Positions 1-8,236 of a stretch of DNA of 64,000 bases are shown here, piece after piece. Under the pieces are notes generated by a model. The model worked only from the letters and a program-made list of their open reading frames with translations. It was not told the DNA's origin and did not search any database. How positions within the stretch are numbered: position 1 is the first letter of the stretch; each line of letters starts with the position of its first letter. The position numbers were made by a program, and so were the translations under genes. Source of the DNA: Bryobacterales bacterium (lineage in GTDB: Bacteria > Acidobacteriota > Terriglobia > Bryobacterales > Bryobacteraceae); assembly GCA_026129915.1 (NCBI GenBank), contig JAHCHD010000001.1, forward strand, positions 49,540 to 113,539. The letters run 5' to 3'.

Positions 1-1266
1 CATGTTGGCAAGGTGCGCCCCAGCTGCCGCGTAGTGACCCTCCGTGGCGTTTTCCACACTGGGCTTGCCATTGCGCAGTGACAGGATGAAGTGCTCGTAG
101 TGGGAAGGACCTGCCTCCACGGGAATTACCTGTTCCTTAGGTGCTTCGCGCTGTGGGAACTGCTCACCAGAGGCGCCCACGTTTACACCGTTCTTGCGCA
201 GGTACTCATCCCGCATCGCCTTGGGCCATGCCCGGCTGCCATAGCGCTGCGCTTCCCCGAAGTCGGGCTCAGGGAAGATAGTCAACTGTCTGCCTTGGAC
301 GATCATGGTTGCCTTGTCGCCCATGATGGTGGTGGGTTCGCCGCTGCGGCTATTGCAAAGGTTCACGTACATGTCGATGACGAAGCCTTCTTCATATTCG
401 AAGATAGAGTTCATGACGTCGGGTACCGTGCGCCCATCTTTCCATTTGTACAATCCACCCTGCGAGACGGCCGAAACGGGCGCGTTAACGTCCATCAGTT
501 CGTTCATGTGGGTAAGCAGGTGGACGAAAAGGTCAGTGGCTACGCCGCCCGAATACTCCCACCAGCAGCGCCAACGGAAGAACACTTCCGGATCGTAGGG
601 GCGCTGAGGGTAGTGGCCGAGGAAGCGTGGCCAGTCGATGGTTTTGGTGCTGGCATCCGGTGGGATGGGATAGCGCCAAGCGCCTTCCGCCGAGTTGCGG
701 TTGTTGGACATGCGTATCATGTTCACTTTGCCAAGGGCGCCGTCTTTGACGAGTTGCTTGGCCCTTGCGGTAAGGGCGGAACTTTTCGCCTGGCTGCCAA
801 CCTGCAGCAACTTGCCGGTGTTCTTTTCGGCGCGGATGATGTGGGTGCCTTCCTCCAGGCTCCAGGTAAGCGGCTTTTCGATGTACACGTGCTTACCGGC
901 GTCCAGCGCATCAAGCACCATGCGGAAATGCAGGTGGTCTGGCGTGGCAATCACAACGGCATCGATATCCTTGCGGTCCAGTACAGCGCGATAGTCCTTG
1001 GTGGTCTCCATCTTGCCGTTCACCGCCTCTTTGGCGTGCAACAGATAGCCGTCGTACAGGTCGCAAGCAACCGTGGGCGTTACGCCGGGCATCTTCTTGA
1101 ACTCGTCAAGCAGGCCGCTGCCCTGCACCCCTAAGCCAATGAAGCCTAGGCGGATATTGTCATTCGGCCCGTATTTCCAGGTTTGCCCCTGCGCGGAAGG
1201 AACCAGGGAATAGACGATGGCGGCGCCTGCGCTGCCAAGGAAGCTGCGTCGAAGAATATTGCTCAT
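1..1266 (-). CDS. Gfo/Idh/MocA family oxidoreductase, Tat-exported (3' end outside window)
   Basis: The gene reads leftward and is still open at position 1, so 422 N-terminal codons are visible and the C-terminus is missing. The start has a twin-arginine export signal (MSNILRRSFLGSAGAA), followed by a Rossmann-type NAD(P)-binding segment (RLGFIGLGVQGSGLL) and the family motif HVYIEKPLTWS, whose lysine is the usual catalytic residue. A substrate-binding alpha/beta half follows. Exported members are abundant in Acidobacteriota and Planctomycetota and are thought to act on sugars or cyclitols; the substrate here cannot be told. The start at 1266 is chosen because it gives the complete Tat signal. 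A gap of about 110 bases separates it from the next gene on the same strand. Confidence 0.88.
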   Translation of the reverse strand, partial: MSNILRRSFLGSAGAAIVYSLVPSAQGQTWKYGPNDNIRLGFIGLGVQGSGLLDEFKKMPGVTPTVACDLYDGYLLHAKEAVNGKMETTKDYRAVLDRKDIDAVVIATPDHLHFRMVLDALDAGKHVYIEKPLTWSLEEGTHIIRAEKNTGKLLQVGSQAKSSALTARAKQLVKDGALGKVNMIRMSNNRNSAEGAWRYPIPPDASTKTIDWPRFLGHYPQRPYDPEVFFRWRCWWEYSGGVATDLFVHLLTHMNELMDVNAPVSAVSQGGLYKWKDGRTVPDVMNSIFEYEEGFVIDMYVNLCNSRSGEPTTIMGDKATMIVQGRQLTIFPEPDFGEAQRYGSRAWPKAMRDEYLRKNGVNVGASGEQFPQREAPKEQVIPVEAGPSHYEHFILSLRNGKPSVENATEGHYAAAGAHLANM

Positions 1267-1378
1267 GATGGTGCTCTCCGGGGCGGCGTCGGGTTACTGA
1301 AGACGCCCGCGTGGATTTGCCCTTAGTGTATGCGATGTTGGGCTACTTCGAGAAAAGGCTTGGATAATCCACTTCGGG

Positions 1379-2311
1379 TTACCGTGGTGCTCGCCGCCAG
1401 CCGCAATCGTTCAAGACGGTGACAGCCATCTTCCAAGTATTCACGTGGATCTCCACCGTGTCTTCCACCCGCGGCGCGTAGCCTCCGGCAAGCACCACAG
1501 CCACGGGAATGCCCATCAGCAGCGGGCGTTCCAACGCCAGCCGGTCACGAGCGAGGAGTCCTTGCTTACTGAGGTTGATGCCTCCGAGCTGGTCTTCAAG
1601 ATAGGGGTCTGCGCCGGCAACATAGAAAACCAGGTCCGGCCGGAACAACTGCAGGGCGGGCACGTAGGCGGCTCGCAACTTGTCGAGATACTCCACATCG
1701 CTTACGCCATCTTCCAAATGAATATCCAGGTTCGACAGAGGCTTCACCGCGGGATAGTTGTGAAGCTGATGGATGGAAAGCGTGAACACGCTATCGTCGT
1801 TGGCGAAAATGTCCGCAGTTCCGTTGCCGTGGTGAACGTCCACGTCAAGCACGAGTGCTTTTCGGATGAGCCCCTCGCGTTGTAGCACTCGAATCGCCAC
1901 GGCGACGTCGTTGATGGCGCAGAAGCCTTCCCCGTGTCCCGCAAAGGCGTGGTGGAATCCCCCGCCGACGTTATAGGCGATACCGTGAAAAAAGGCCAGT
2001 CTGGCGGCGTAGATGCTGCCACCAGCGGCCAGCCAAAAGGCCTCCACCATCTGGCGGGAATAAGGCACCTCCAGTTGGAGGATCTCCTGATAGGTGAGGG
2101 TGCCGTTGCGCAATTTGCGCACCCAGTCTTCCGTGTGAACCAGGCGAATCTCCCCGTCTTTCGCTGCCTTCGGTTGGTGGAAATCTTCGTCGGTGGCCAG
2201 CCCTTCGGCAATCAGACGATCACGGATCAGCCGGTATTTCTCAGTGGGGAAGACATGACGCCCGAAGTTCAGGTCGTAGCGTTCGTGATAGACGAGGGGT
2301 ACTTTGTCCAT
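1379..2311 (-). CDS. Histone-deacetylase-family (AcuC/HdaH-like) zinc hydrolase
   Basis: A 310-residue arginase/deacetylase-fold enzyme. The active-site signatures are clear: the HH pair in GGGFHHAFAGHGEGFC, the zinc-ligand segment LDVDVHHGNGT, the third ligand aspartate in VAGADPYLEDQLGG, and the C-terminal glycine-rich VVLAGGYAP. Bacterial members deacetylate acetyl-lysine on proteins or small acetylated amines, and sequence alone does not separate these. An ATG at 2500 is in frame, but residues added upstream of 2311 are arginine/proline-rich and unlike the family, whereas MDKVPLVYHERY matches the usual N-terminus. The next gene runs divergently. Confidence 0.88.
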   Translation of the reverse strand: MDKVPLVYHERYDLNFGRHVFPTEKYRLIRDRLIAEGLATDEDFHQPKAAKDGEIRLVHTEDWVRKLRNGTLTYQEILQLEVPYSRQMVEAFWLAAGGSIYAARLAFFHGIAYNVGGGFHHAFAGHGEGFCAINDVAVAIRVLQREGLIRKALVLDVDVHHGNGTADIFANDDSVFTLSIHQLHNYPAVKPLSNLDIHLEDGVSDVEYLDKLRAAYVPALQLFRPDLVFYVAGADPYLEDQLGGINLSKQGLLARDRLALERPLLMGIPVAVVLAGGYAPRVEDTVEIHVNTWKMAVTVLNDCGWRRAPR

Positions 2312-2464
2312 GACACTGGGCTTGGTGGGACGACGCGGGTCACACCCGCTTCCATGATGACGGATTCTGGCAGGTGCGGCGAGGGGCCTCCGGGGAACCT
2401 TGCGCGGAGCGCAAAGTTGCGGCTCCCGTTGATGTCCCGGCGCATCCAAGGAAAGGTCGAGGAG

Positions 2465-3130
2465 ATGAGCATGTTGTTCCAGGCAGACCCTAAGTTGCAA
2501 AGTGAACAGGCACCGGAGGCCACGGGTGCACCGCCCGATGCCATAGTAAGCTCAGACACTCTACGAGCGAACCGCATCCCGCCGGGCCAAAGCCGAACCC
2601 GCAAGTGGCCTGTGCTCGATGCGAGCGGCACGCCCGCGCTGGACCTTGCTCGCTGGCGTTTGCGTGTGGGTGGGCTGGTAAATCAGCCGCTCGATTTCAG
2701 CTTGGACGAAGTTCTGACGCTGCCGCGCGTGCGGGTATTCTCTGATTTTCATTGCGTCACCCGCTGGAGCCGCCTTGGCAATTTGTGGGAGGGAGTTTCT
2801 ACTCGCGTCCTGGTGGATCTGGCAGGTGGCTTGCGGCCAGAAGCCAGCCACGTGGTGGCCCACGGCTACGATCGCGGTTGGACCACAAATCTTCCTGTGG
2901 ACGAGTTCCTTGCCGAAGATGCACTGATTGCAATCAGCCATGACGGCGAGCCTCTCAGTGCGGACCATGGCGGCCCGGTGCGGCTTATCGTCCCCCGGCT
3001 GTACGCATGGAAGAGCGCCAAGTGGTTGGCAGGGTTGGAGTTCCTGGATCACGACCAAGCTGGATTCTGGGAAGCCAACGGCTATCACATGCACGGTGAT
3101 CCATGGCGAGAAGAACGATACGGTTACTAA
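2465..3130 (+). CDS. Molybdopterin-dependent (sulfite-oxidase-fold) oxidoreductase
   Basis: About 220 residues forming a single molybdopterin-binding domain of the sulfite oxidase/YedY superfamily. The segment FSDFHCVTRWSRLGNLWEGV carries the conserved cysteine that ligates molybdenum, and GGPVRLIVPRLYAWKSAKW is the typical later cofactor-binding segment. There is no heme domain, dimerization domain or signal peptide, so it is probably a cytoplasmic short form. Start choice lies between ATG 2465 and ATG 2471; a GAGGAG sequence is better spaced from 2471. It is divergent from the deacetylase gene. The substrate is unknown. Confidence 0.85.
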   Translation: MSMLFQADPKLQSEQAPEATGAPPDAIVSSDTLRANRIPPGQSRTRKWPVLDASGTPALDLARWRLRVGGLVNQPLDFSLDEVLTLPRVRVFSDFHCVTRWSRLGNLWEGVSTRVLVDLAGGLRPEASHVVAHGYDRGWTTNLPVDEFLAEDALIAISHDGEPLSADHGGPVRLIVPRLYAWKSAKWLAGLEFLDHDQAGFWEANGYHMHGDPWREERYGY

Positions 3131-3237
3131 ACAGTCCGCGGGCTTGGATCCGGTTTGGCAAGTCCGTTAGCCTAGTAGGAGGGTTGGTTTCGTGATGAGC
3201 ACTTGTTCCAGACCGCCCAACCGGCACGCATTACCGA

Positions 3238-4233
3238 ATGAAGGACAGCTACCAGCCCGTTGGATCCGCCCCGCGTGGAAGATTGCGCCCCTCCCGGCTC
3301 TTCCGCCGTCGCACCATCCTCGGTTCGACGGGTACTGCGGTGGGACTGTCGGGCGCCGCCTACGCTGCCTACCGGTCAGCACCTGGATTCTGGAAGAACT
3401 TCTACGATGATCTGGGTAGGGCCGTGCGACCTCCTGAAGCCATTCCGGACCCTGCGCTCTGGCCCGATGAAGGCCTACACGCGGCGTGGATTGGCCACAG
3501 CACCGTCCTGTTGAAGATCGACGGAGTAACGGTGTTGACGGATCCGATTTTCAGCCACCACGCCGGCGTCCATGTGGGCGTGCTGTCGGTTGGCGTGAAA
3601 CGGGTGGTGGAGGCGGCCCTGCAGCCCTCCGCCCTGCCACTGCTCGATGTGATTCTGCTGTCTCATGCACACATGGATCACATGGATCTGCCCTCTCTTC
3701 GCACGCTCGAAAGCGCAGTTACTACCGTGGTGGCGGCAAGGCATACCACTGACCTGCTCCGCATCCCGCGGTATCGCAATGTGCGGGAGATCGGGTGGGG
3801 AGAGAAGGTTCGTGTGGGACCGCTAACGATTCGCGCTGTGGAAGTGCGCCACTGGGGAGCGCGCATGCGTGTGGATACCTATCGCGGCTACAACGGGTAC
3901 GTACTGGAGGCGGGACGCTATTCCGTGGTAATCGCCGGCGATACGGCCTATACCGATGCCTTTGCCGATCTTCGCCGCACGAAGCCACACGACCTGATCG
4001 TGATGCCGATTGGCGCCTATAATCCGTGGGTGAGCAATCACTGTACCCCCGAGCAAGCCTGGAAGATGTCGCAGCAGGCGGGCTTTGACCAACTGATGCC
4101 GGTCCATCATCAGACGTTCCCATTGAGCAGCGAGCCCTTTCTTGAGCCCATCGAACGGCTGGTTGGGGCCGCTGGGCGTCATGTGGGCGCGGTGGCGTTG
4201 CGCGGCATCGGCGAGGAAGTTCACATCCTTTAG
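3238..4233 (+). CDS. Metallo-beta-lactamase-fold hydrolase (UlaG/NAPE-PLD-like)
   Basis: A 331-residue MBL-fold protein. The core begins with AWIGHSTVLLKIDGVTVLTDP, typical of the UlaG/NAPE-PLD branch, followed by the zinc motif SHAHMDHMD (HxHxDH), a later ligand aspartate in VVIAGDTAY and a histidine in MPVHHQTF. The N-terminus contains RRRTILGS followed by a small hydrophobic stretch, compatible with a weak Tat or membrane-anchoring signal. Such proteins hydrolyse phosphodiester or lactone substrates; which one applies here cannot be read from the sequence. It follows the molybdo-oxidoreductase on the same strand after about 100 bases. Confidence 0.83.
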   Translation: MKDSYQPVGSAPRGRLRPSRLFRRRTILGSTGTAVGLSGAAYAAYRSAPGFWKNFYDDLGRAVRPPEAIPDPALWPDEGLHAAWIGHSTVLLKIDGVTVLTDPIFSHHAGVHVGVLSVGVKRVVEAALQPSALPLLDVILLSHAHMDHMDLPSLRTLESAVTTVVAARHTTDLLRIPRYRNVREIGWGEKVRVGPLTIRAVEVRHWGARMRVDTYRGYNGYVLEAGRYSVVIAGDTAYTDAFADLRRTKPHDLIVMPIGAYNPWVSNHCTPEQAWKMSQQAGFDQLMPVHHQTFPLSSEPFLEPIERLVGAAGRHVGAVALRGIGEEVHIL

Positions 4234-4284
4234 CGAGGACATCCAGCCGAGTGAACCCCGCAGGACGCTTCTGAAAACCTGCGG

Positions 4285-4290
4285 TATACT
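4285..4290 (+). promoter_or_regulatory. Candidate -10 box of tRNA-Arg(ACG)
   Basis: TATACT lies 16 bases upstream of the mature tRNA start, the right distance for a sigma-70 -10 element. No convincing -35 hexamer is seen at 16-18 bases upstream of it. Confidence 0.4.
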
Positions 4291-4306
4291 GATAGTTTGT
4301 TCGATT

Positions 4307-4383
<77 letters not shown>

Positions 4384-4441
4384 CTTTCTCCTTCCCTCCT
4401 TTGCTTGCATTGTTCCGCGATACCATCCGTGTGGGTAAGCG

Positions 4442-5182
4442 ATGATTTCCTTTGATCATGTGCACTTCCGCGTGGGGCAGACGCATATCCTTCGCGGGCT
4501 AAGCCTCCATGTGGAGGCTGGCGAGACACTGGTGTTGCTGGGTCGCAGCGGTTCCGGCAAGACCACCGCCCTTCGGATGGTGAACGCCATGCGTATGCCC
4601 ACTGAGGGCCAGGTGTTGGTGGATGGCAAGTGCACTCAAGCCTGGAACCCAGTGGACTTGCGGCGCGGCATCGGTTACGTGATCCAGGAGGTTGGCCTGT
4701 TTCCCCATCGCAGCGTGGCGGAAAACGTGGCCACGGTACCTCGCTTGCTCGGATGGACGCCAGAGCGTATGGCCGCCCGGGTGGATGTGCTGCTTACCGA
4801 GGTGGGTCTTCCGCCGGAGACATTTCGGAACCGCTTCCCCGACTCGCTTTCGGGTGGCCAGCGTCAGCGTGTGGGGGTGGCCCGGGCATTGGCTGCAGAG
4901 CCCAAACTGATGCTGCTGGATGAGCCTTTCGGAGCTCTCGACCCCATCACTCGCCTTGAAATGCAGAACTTGTTCGTGGACCTGCGGCGGCGACACGGGG
5001 TAACGACAGTATTCGTAACCCATGACCTCCAGGAAGCGTTTCGGGTGGGTACGCGCATTGCCCTGTTGTGCGAGGGAGAGCTGGATACGGTGGCCGCGCC
5101 CCCTACCTTTGCCGCGGCGACCAGCCGCGAGGCCCGCGCCTTCCTCGCGACGCTGCCGCCTGAACCAGGAGGCGTGGCATGA
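4442..5182 (+). CDS. ABC transporter ATP-binding protein, osmoprotectant/quaternary amine type
   Basis: A 246-residue ABC ATPase with Walker A (GRSGSGKTT), Q-loop (VIQEVGLFP), signature LSGGQRQR, Walker B LMLLDEPFGALD and switch histidine (VTHD). The FPHRSVAENVATVP segment is typical of OpuCA/ProV/YehX ATPases for glycine betaine, choline or related compounds. It lacks the C-terminal tandem CBS domains that sense ionic strength in OpuA/OpuC, so it resembles short members. The stop codon overlaps the start of the permease gene by four bases (ATGA), indicating translational coupling. Substrate assignment rests on family resemblance and the neighbouring binding protein. Confidence 0.9.
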   Translation: MISFDHVHFRVGQTHILRGLSLHVEAGETLVLLGRSGSGKTTALRMVNAMRMPTEGQVLVDGKCTQAWNPVDLRRGIGYVIQEVGLFPHRSVAENVATVPRLLGWTPERMAARVDVLLTEVGLPPETFRNRFPDSLSGGQRQRVGVARALAAEPKLMLLDEPFGALDPITRLEMQNLFVDLRRRHGVTTVFVTHDLQEAFRVGTRIALLCEGELDTVAAPPTFAAATSREARAFLATLPPEPGGVA

Positions 5183-5814
5183 ACCCGCCGTGGAGCGAGA
5201 TTGTGCGTTTGTTGGGGGAGCACATTCGACTGGTGGCCATAGCGATGGCCATCGCAATCTCCATTGCAATCCCCTTAGGCATTTGGATTTCCCGCGCAGC
5301 GCGACTACGGCCCTGGGCGCTGGGCTTCGCAAATGTGGTGCAGACTATTCCTTCGCTGGCCGTTTTGGGTTTTCTTGTTCCGGTTGCCTACATCGGAGGC
5401 GTGGGCGCGCGATCTGCGGTTGTGGCTCTGGTGCTGTATGCGCTGCTGCCCATCCTGCGGAACACGCTCACGGGCATCCAGCAGGTGAACCCCGCCGTGC
5501 GCGATTCCGCAATCGCGCTGGGAATGACGAGCCGCCAATTGCTGTGGCAGGTGGAGCTTCCCCTGGCAGCGCCTACCATCCTGGCAGGCGTCCACATCGC
5601 CACCGTTGCCAGCATCGGCACGGCCACCATCGCCGCGGCGATCGGTGCCGGGGGGCTGGGGGTGCTGATTTTCCGGGGGATCGCCACCGTGAATACGGAT
5701 CTGATCCTGGCGGGGGCCGTTCCGGCGGCGTTGCTATCCTTGGTGACAGATTGGATGCTGTCATGGATAGAAACACGTTTCTCGCATTCGCCGCCACCGC
5801 CATCCTCGCACTAA
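5179..5814 (+). CDS. ABC transporter permease, osmoprotectant (OpuCB-like)
   Basis: A 211-residue integral membrane protein with about five hydrophobic segments and the binding-protein-dependent permease (EAA) loop, seen as RDSAIALGMTSRQLLWQVELP. Length and motif fit OpuBB/OpuCB/YehW. It starts within the ATPase stop codon and its own 3' end overlaps the binding-protein gene by 52 bases, so the three subunits are probably made together. Only one permease gene is present, which suggests a homodimeric membrane part. Confidence 0.9.
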   Translation: MNPPWSEIVRLLGEHIRLVAIAMAIAISIAIPLGIWISRAARLRPWALGFANVVQTIPSLAVLGFLVPVAYIGGVGARSAVVALVLYALLPILRNTLTGIQQVNPAVRDSAIALGMTSRQLLWQVELPLAAPTILAGVHIATVASIGTATIAAAIGAGGLGVLIFRGIATVNTDLILAGAVPAALLSLVTDWMLSWIETRFSHSPPPPSSH

Positions 5815-6638
5815 CCTGCGGCTGTGGAGGTGAACGGAAGATTGTCGTTGGATCCAAGAACTTCACAGAGCAACTGATTCTGGGGGAGATGATCGCCCAA
5901 CAGATCGAGCGATGCGCCGGCCAGCCCGCGGAGCGGCGCTTCCACCTCGGCGGTACGCTGCTCGCGCACCAGGCGATGCTGGCCGGTGAGATTGACATCT
6001 ATCCCGAGTACACCGGCACCGCCCTAATGACGGTGCTAAAGGAATCGCCAACTGGCAGCGCACAGGAAGTGTTTGAGCGAGTGCGGACAGCCTACCGGGA
6101 GCGCTTCGGCATCGAGTGGCTGGAGCCGCTGGGGTTTGAGAATACTTTTGCGATGGCGGTTCCAGTCGATCTGGCGGCGCGACTGGACCTGCAAACGCTG
6201 AGTGATGCCGCAGCTACCGGTTTTGCGTTTCGTCTGGGTGTGGGGTACGAATTTGAGCAGCGCGCGGATGGGTTGCCTGGGCTTTTGAAGACGTATCCGA
6301 TTCGGTTGGAGGGCGCCCCTCGGTCGATGGACCTAGGGCTGCTGTACAAGGCTATCCAGCAAGGGCAGGTGGATATGGTGGCAGGCAATTCTACCGATGG
6401 CGCCATTACGCGCATGGGGCTGGTGGTGCTGGAGGATGACCGGAACTACTTTCCGCCCTACGAAGCGGCAGTGCTTATTCGCCAGCATGTCGCTACGTGG
6501 TTCCCGGGAGTGCGAAGTTGCCTGGAACAGCTAACTAATCGTTTGGATGCGGCGGGGATGCGCCTAGCGAACGAAGGTGTGGAAGCCGGCCGTAGTTCGG
6601 TAGCTGAGGTCGCAAGTGAGAAGTTGCTGCGGCACTAA
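5763..6638 (+). CDS. Glycine betaine/choline-type substrate-binding lipoprotein (OpuBC/OpuCC family)
   Basis: A 291-residue solute-binding protein. The N-terminus is a lipoprotein signal (AFAATAILALTCGCGG). The mature part has the family opening VVGSKNFTEQLILGEMIAQ and the signature GEIDIYPEYTGTAL of type-II periplasmic binding proteins for quaternary ammonium compounds. The longer upstream reading in this frame runs through the permease gene and is not coding; ATG 5763 gives the complete signal peptide. It closes the three-gene transporter operon and is followed by a strong hairpin. Confidence 0.9.
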   Translation: MDRNTFLAFAATAILALTCGCGGERKIVVGSKNFTEQLILGEMIAQQIERCAGQPAERRFHLGGTLLAHQAMLAGEIDIYPEYTGTALMTVLKESPTGSAQEVFERVRTAYRERFGIEWLEPLGFENTFAMAVPVDLAARLDLQTLSDAAATGFAFRLGVGYEFEQRADGLPGLLKTYPIRLEGAPRSMDLGLLYKAIQQGQVDMVAGNSTDGAITRMGLVVLEDDRNYFPPYEAAVLIRQHVATWFPGVRSCLEQLTNRLDAAGMRLANEGVEAGRSSVAEVASEKLLRH

Positions 6639-6653
6639 GTGGCAGAAACAGAT

Positions 6654-6683
6654 CGGGGCTGCCTCGTGAACGAGACAGCCCCG
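6654..6683. terminator. Hairpin terminator between convergent genes
   Basis: A 13-bp stem with one mismatch (6654-6666 with 6671-6683) closed by a TGAA tetraloop. It lies between the binding-protein stop and the convergent PEP-CTERM gene. U-tracts on either side are weak, so it may act on both strands or as a 3' stabiliser. Confidence 0.65.
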
Positions 6684-6745
6684 GATTGGTGGTTATCGCA
6701 AAACCATACCCGGTGCGTTCCGGGTTATGCTTCTTCGCTAAGCCC

Positions 6746-7468
6746 TTAGGCAGCGCGGCGGCGGAGCAGGCCAAGGCCCAACAGGGCAACGGCGCTAAGT
6801 AGCATTGTGCCGGGTTCGGGAATTGGGGTGGTGTCTACAAAGCTGATCCGGGCATCGTAGGCAGCAGGTCCGTTAATGATCATCCGAACCGAAGTAATGT
6901 CGGAGAGATCGAGGGCACCTGGGGCGCTGGTGAAGCTTGCGAAGTCAAACGAGTAGTTGATCGGGCCGGTCGGCGGAACTTGCGTGGAGGCGATTGCGAG
7001 GGACCTGGTCGCAGTATTTCCTCCTCCGTCCATCAGTTCGATCTCAATGTCCATACCCAGATCGGCAAAGAATACCTGGACTACGATCGCGAGCGAGGTG
7101 GTGAAGTTCGCCGGAGGAGCCAAGCCCGGTCCAGGAATGCCTGGGCCATCCCAGCCGACCGTTACAGTGGAAGTGATTTCAAAGTCGTTGGAAATATTCA
7201 GAAATCCACCGAGAACGGAAGCGGAGGAGGTGGGGCTAGCACCGTTGTCTGCGGCTGCCGCGGTGATGGTGATGTCTCGGCAACCACCTAACATCGGACC
7301 GCCACAGACTTCCGAACTAACAGTTCCTCCGGTGGTGGATAGAAGTGCCTGGTCGAAAGTGAAGTCGTCAATAATTGTGGCAGAAGCACTCCCTGCCAGC
7401 CCGATTGCGAGGGTTAGGGCCAGTGCGAGTTTAGCGAGTCCACCACCCAGTATTTTTGAAATGTTCAT
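6746..7468 (-). CDS. PEP-CTERM sorting-domain secreted protein
   Basis: A 240-residue exported protein. The N-terminus is a Sec signal (LALALTLAIGLAGSASA). The C-terminus is a complete PEP-CTERM tail: PIPEPGTM, a hydrophobic helix (LLSAVALLGLGLL) and RRRAA. In the known system this tail is recognised by an exosortase, linked to exopolysaccharide export. The middle part is serine/threonine- and glycine-rich, predicted beta-rich, with two cysteines in the CGGPMLGGC segment, and matches no enzyme family I recognise. No exosortase gene is visible in the window. Confidence 0.88.
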   Translation of the reverse strand: MNISKILGGGLAKLALALTLAIGLAGSASATIIDDFTFDQALLSTTGGTVSSEVCGGPMLGGCRDITITAAAADNGASPTSSASVLGGFLNISNDFEITSTVTVGWDGPGIPGPGLAPPANFTTSLAIVVQVFFADLGMDIEIELMDGGGNTATRSLAIASTQVPPTGPINYSFDFASFTSAPGALDLSDITSVRMIINGPAAYDARISFVDTTPIPEPGTMLLSAVALLGLGLLRRRAA

Positions 7469-8236
7469 TTGTGTTACTCCCCAGAAGTTTTTCGTTCGAA
7501 GCTAATTGACTGCGATCACGCCTAGCCTCTCCCGCGAAGTGAGAACTTGAGTCCCCTGAGCCAGGGTTCTTCGCGGAACCGATTCGGGATAGCCAACTCC
7601 CAGTCCAAAGCCAGAACGCATCGATATCTACCGAGAAACTACTGAGTACTTTCTACGGTAGTCCTATGCTCGTACGACAGTTCTGATTATCCGGCGAAAT
7701 CGTGATCTGCGCAAGACCAAATCCTGGTGTCTATTGGCGCACAGCGGTGAATGGTACATGTAAGTAGTTGTTAGGCAATCAGTTAGGACGACGACCGCCA
7801 GTTCTTCTGCAAGAGAGGGGATATGGTACTAGTAACCGTAGGGATGAGACGTTTTCAGTGTGATTTGTAACGAGAATAGCTAAATTTCTAACAACTGTGG
7901 CGTGATCGCGTTCGGCTATCGGCGTTTGTCACCAGTTTCGGCATCCTCCGAAGACGGATGGATTCCCGTTCTCGAATTTCCGCACTTGCCTTCCGCAAAG
8001 CTTCGGCCGCTTGAAGGTTACCTAAGGCATGGTCCGCCAGATCTGCCAGCGGGACCCCCCAATCGCAGATTTTGTGGAAACGCGGTGATCTCGCTCGCTC
8101 TCGCGCTGCCTAACGGGCCGTAAATGCAGTTGTGCACAAGGACAGGGCGCTACAATATAGGATTCCGCCACTTTGCCGCCGCGAATTCGCTTTCTGGTGA
8201 GTGTGTGGCGACCGCATCACGGATTCGAACCCATCC
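7469..8236. other. Long intergenic region, no supported gene
   Basis: About 770 bases between the divergent PEP-CTERM and ileS genes. I see no convincing coding sequence; a 73-codon open frame at 7902-8123 has no ribosome-binding site and a proline/arginine-rich composition. The first 400 bases are richer in A+T than the neighbours and presumably hold the PEP-CTERM promoter; the last 110 hold a candidate ileS promoter. Confidence 0.6.
8130..8156 (+). promoter_or_regulatory. Candidate sigma-70 promoter of ileS
   Basis: TTGTGC (8130-8135) and TACAAT (8151-8156) resemble -35 and -10 boxes, with a short 15-base spacer. The distance to the ileS start (80 bases) is reasonable. The spacer length makes this tentative. 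Confidence 0.3.

Noticed and set aside
91..1134. Long plus-strand frame opposite the Gfo/Idh/MocA gene
   Set aside because: It is the shadow of a clearly recognised minus-strand gene; its His/Val-rich composition is typical of an antisense frame in GC-rich DNA.
8068..8090. A sequence near TGGAAACGCGG upstream of ileS resembling the T-box antiterminator motif TGGNACCGCG
   Set aside because: One mismatch in the core, no recognisable stem I or specifier loop with an Ile codon, and the best promoter candidate for ileS lies downstream of it. Likely chance.
7902..8123. 73-codon open frame in the ileS upstream region
   Set aside because: No ribosome-binding site, proline/arginine-rich composition and no recognisable motif.
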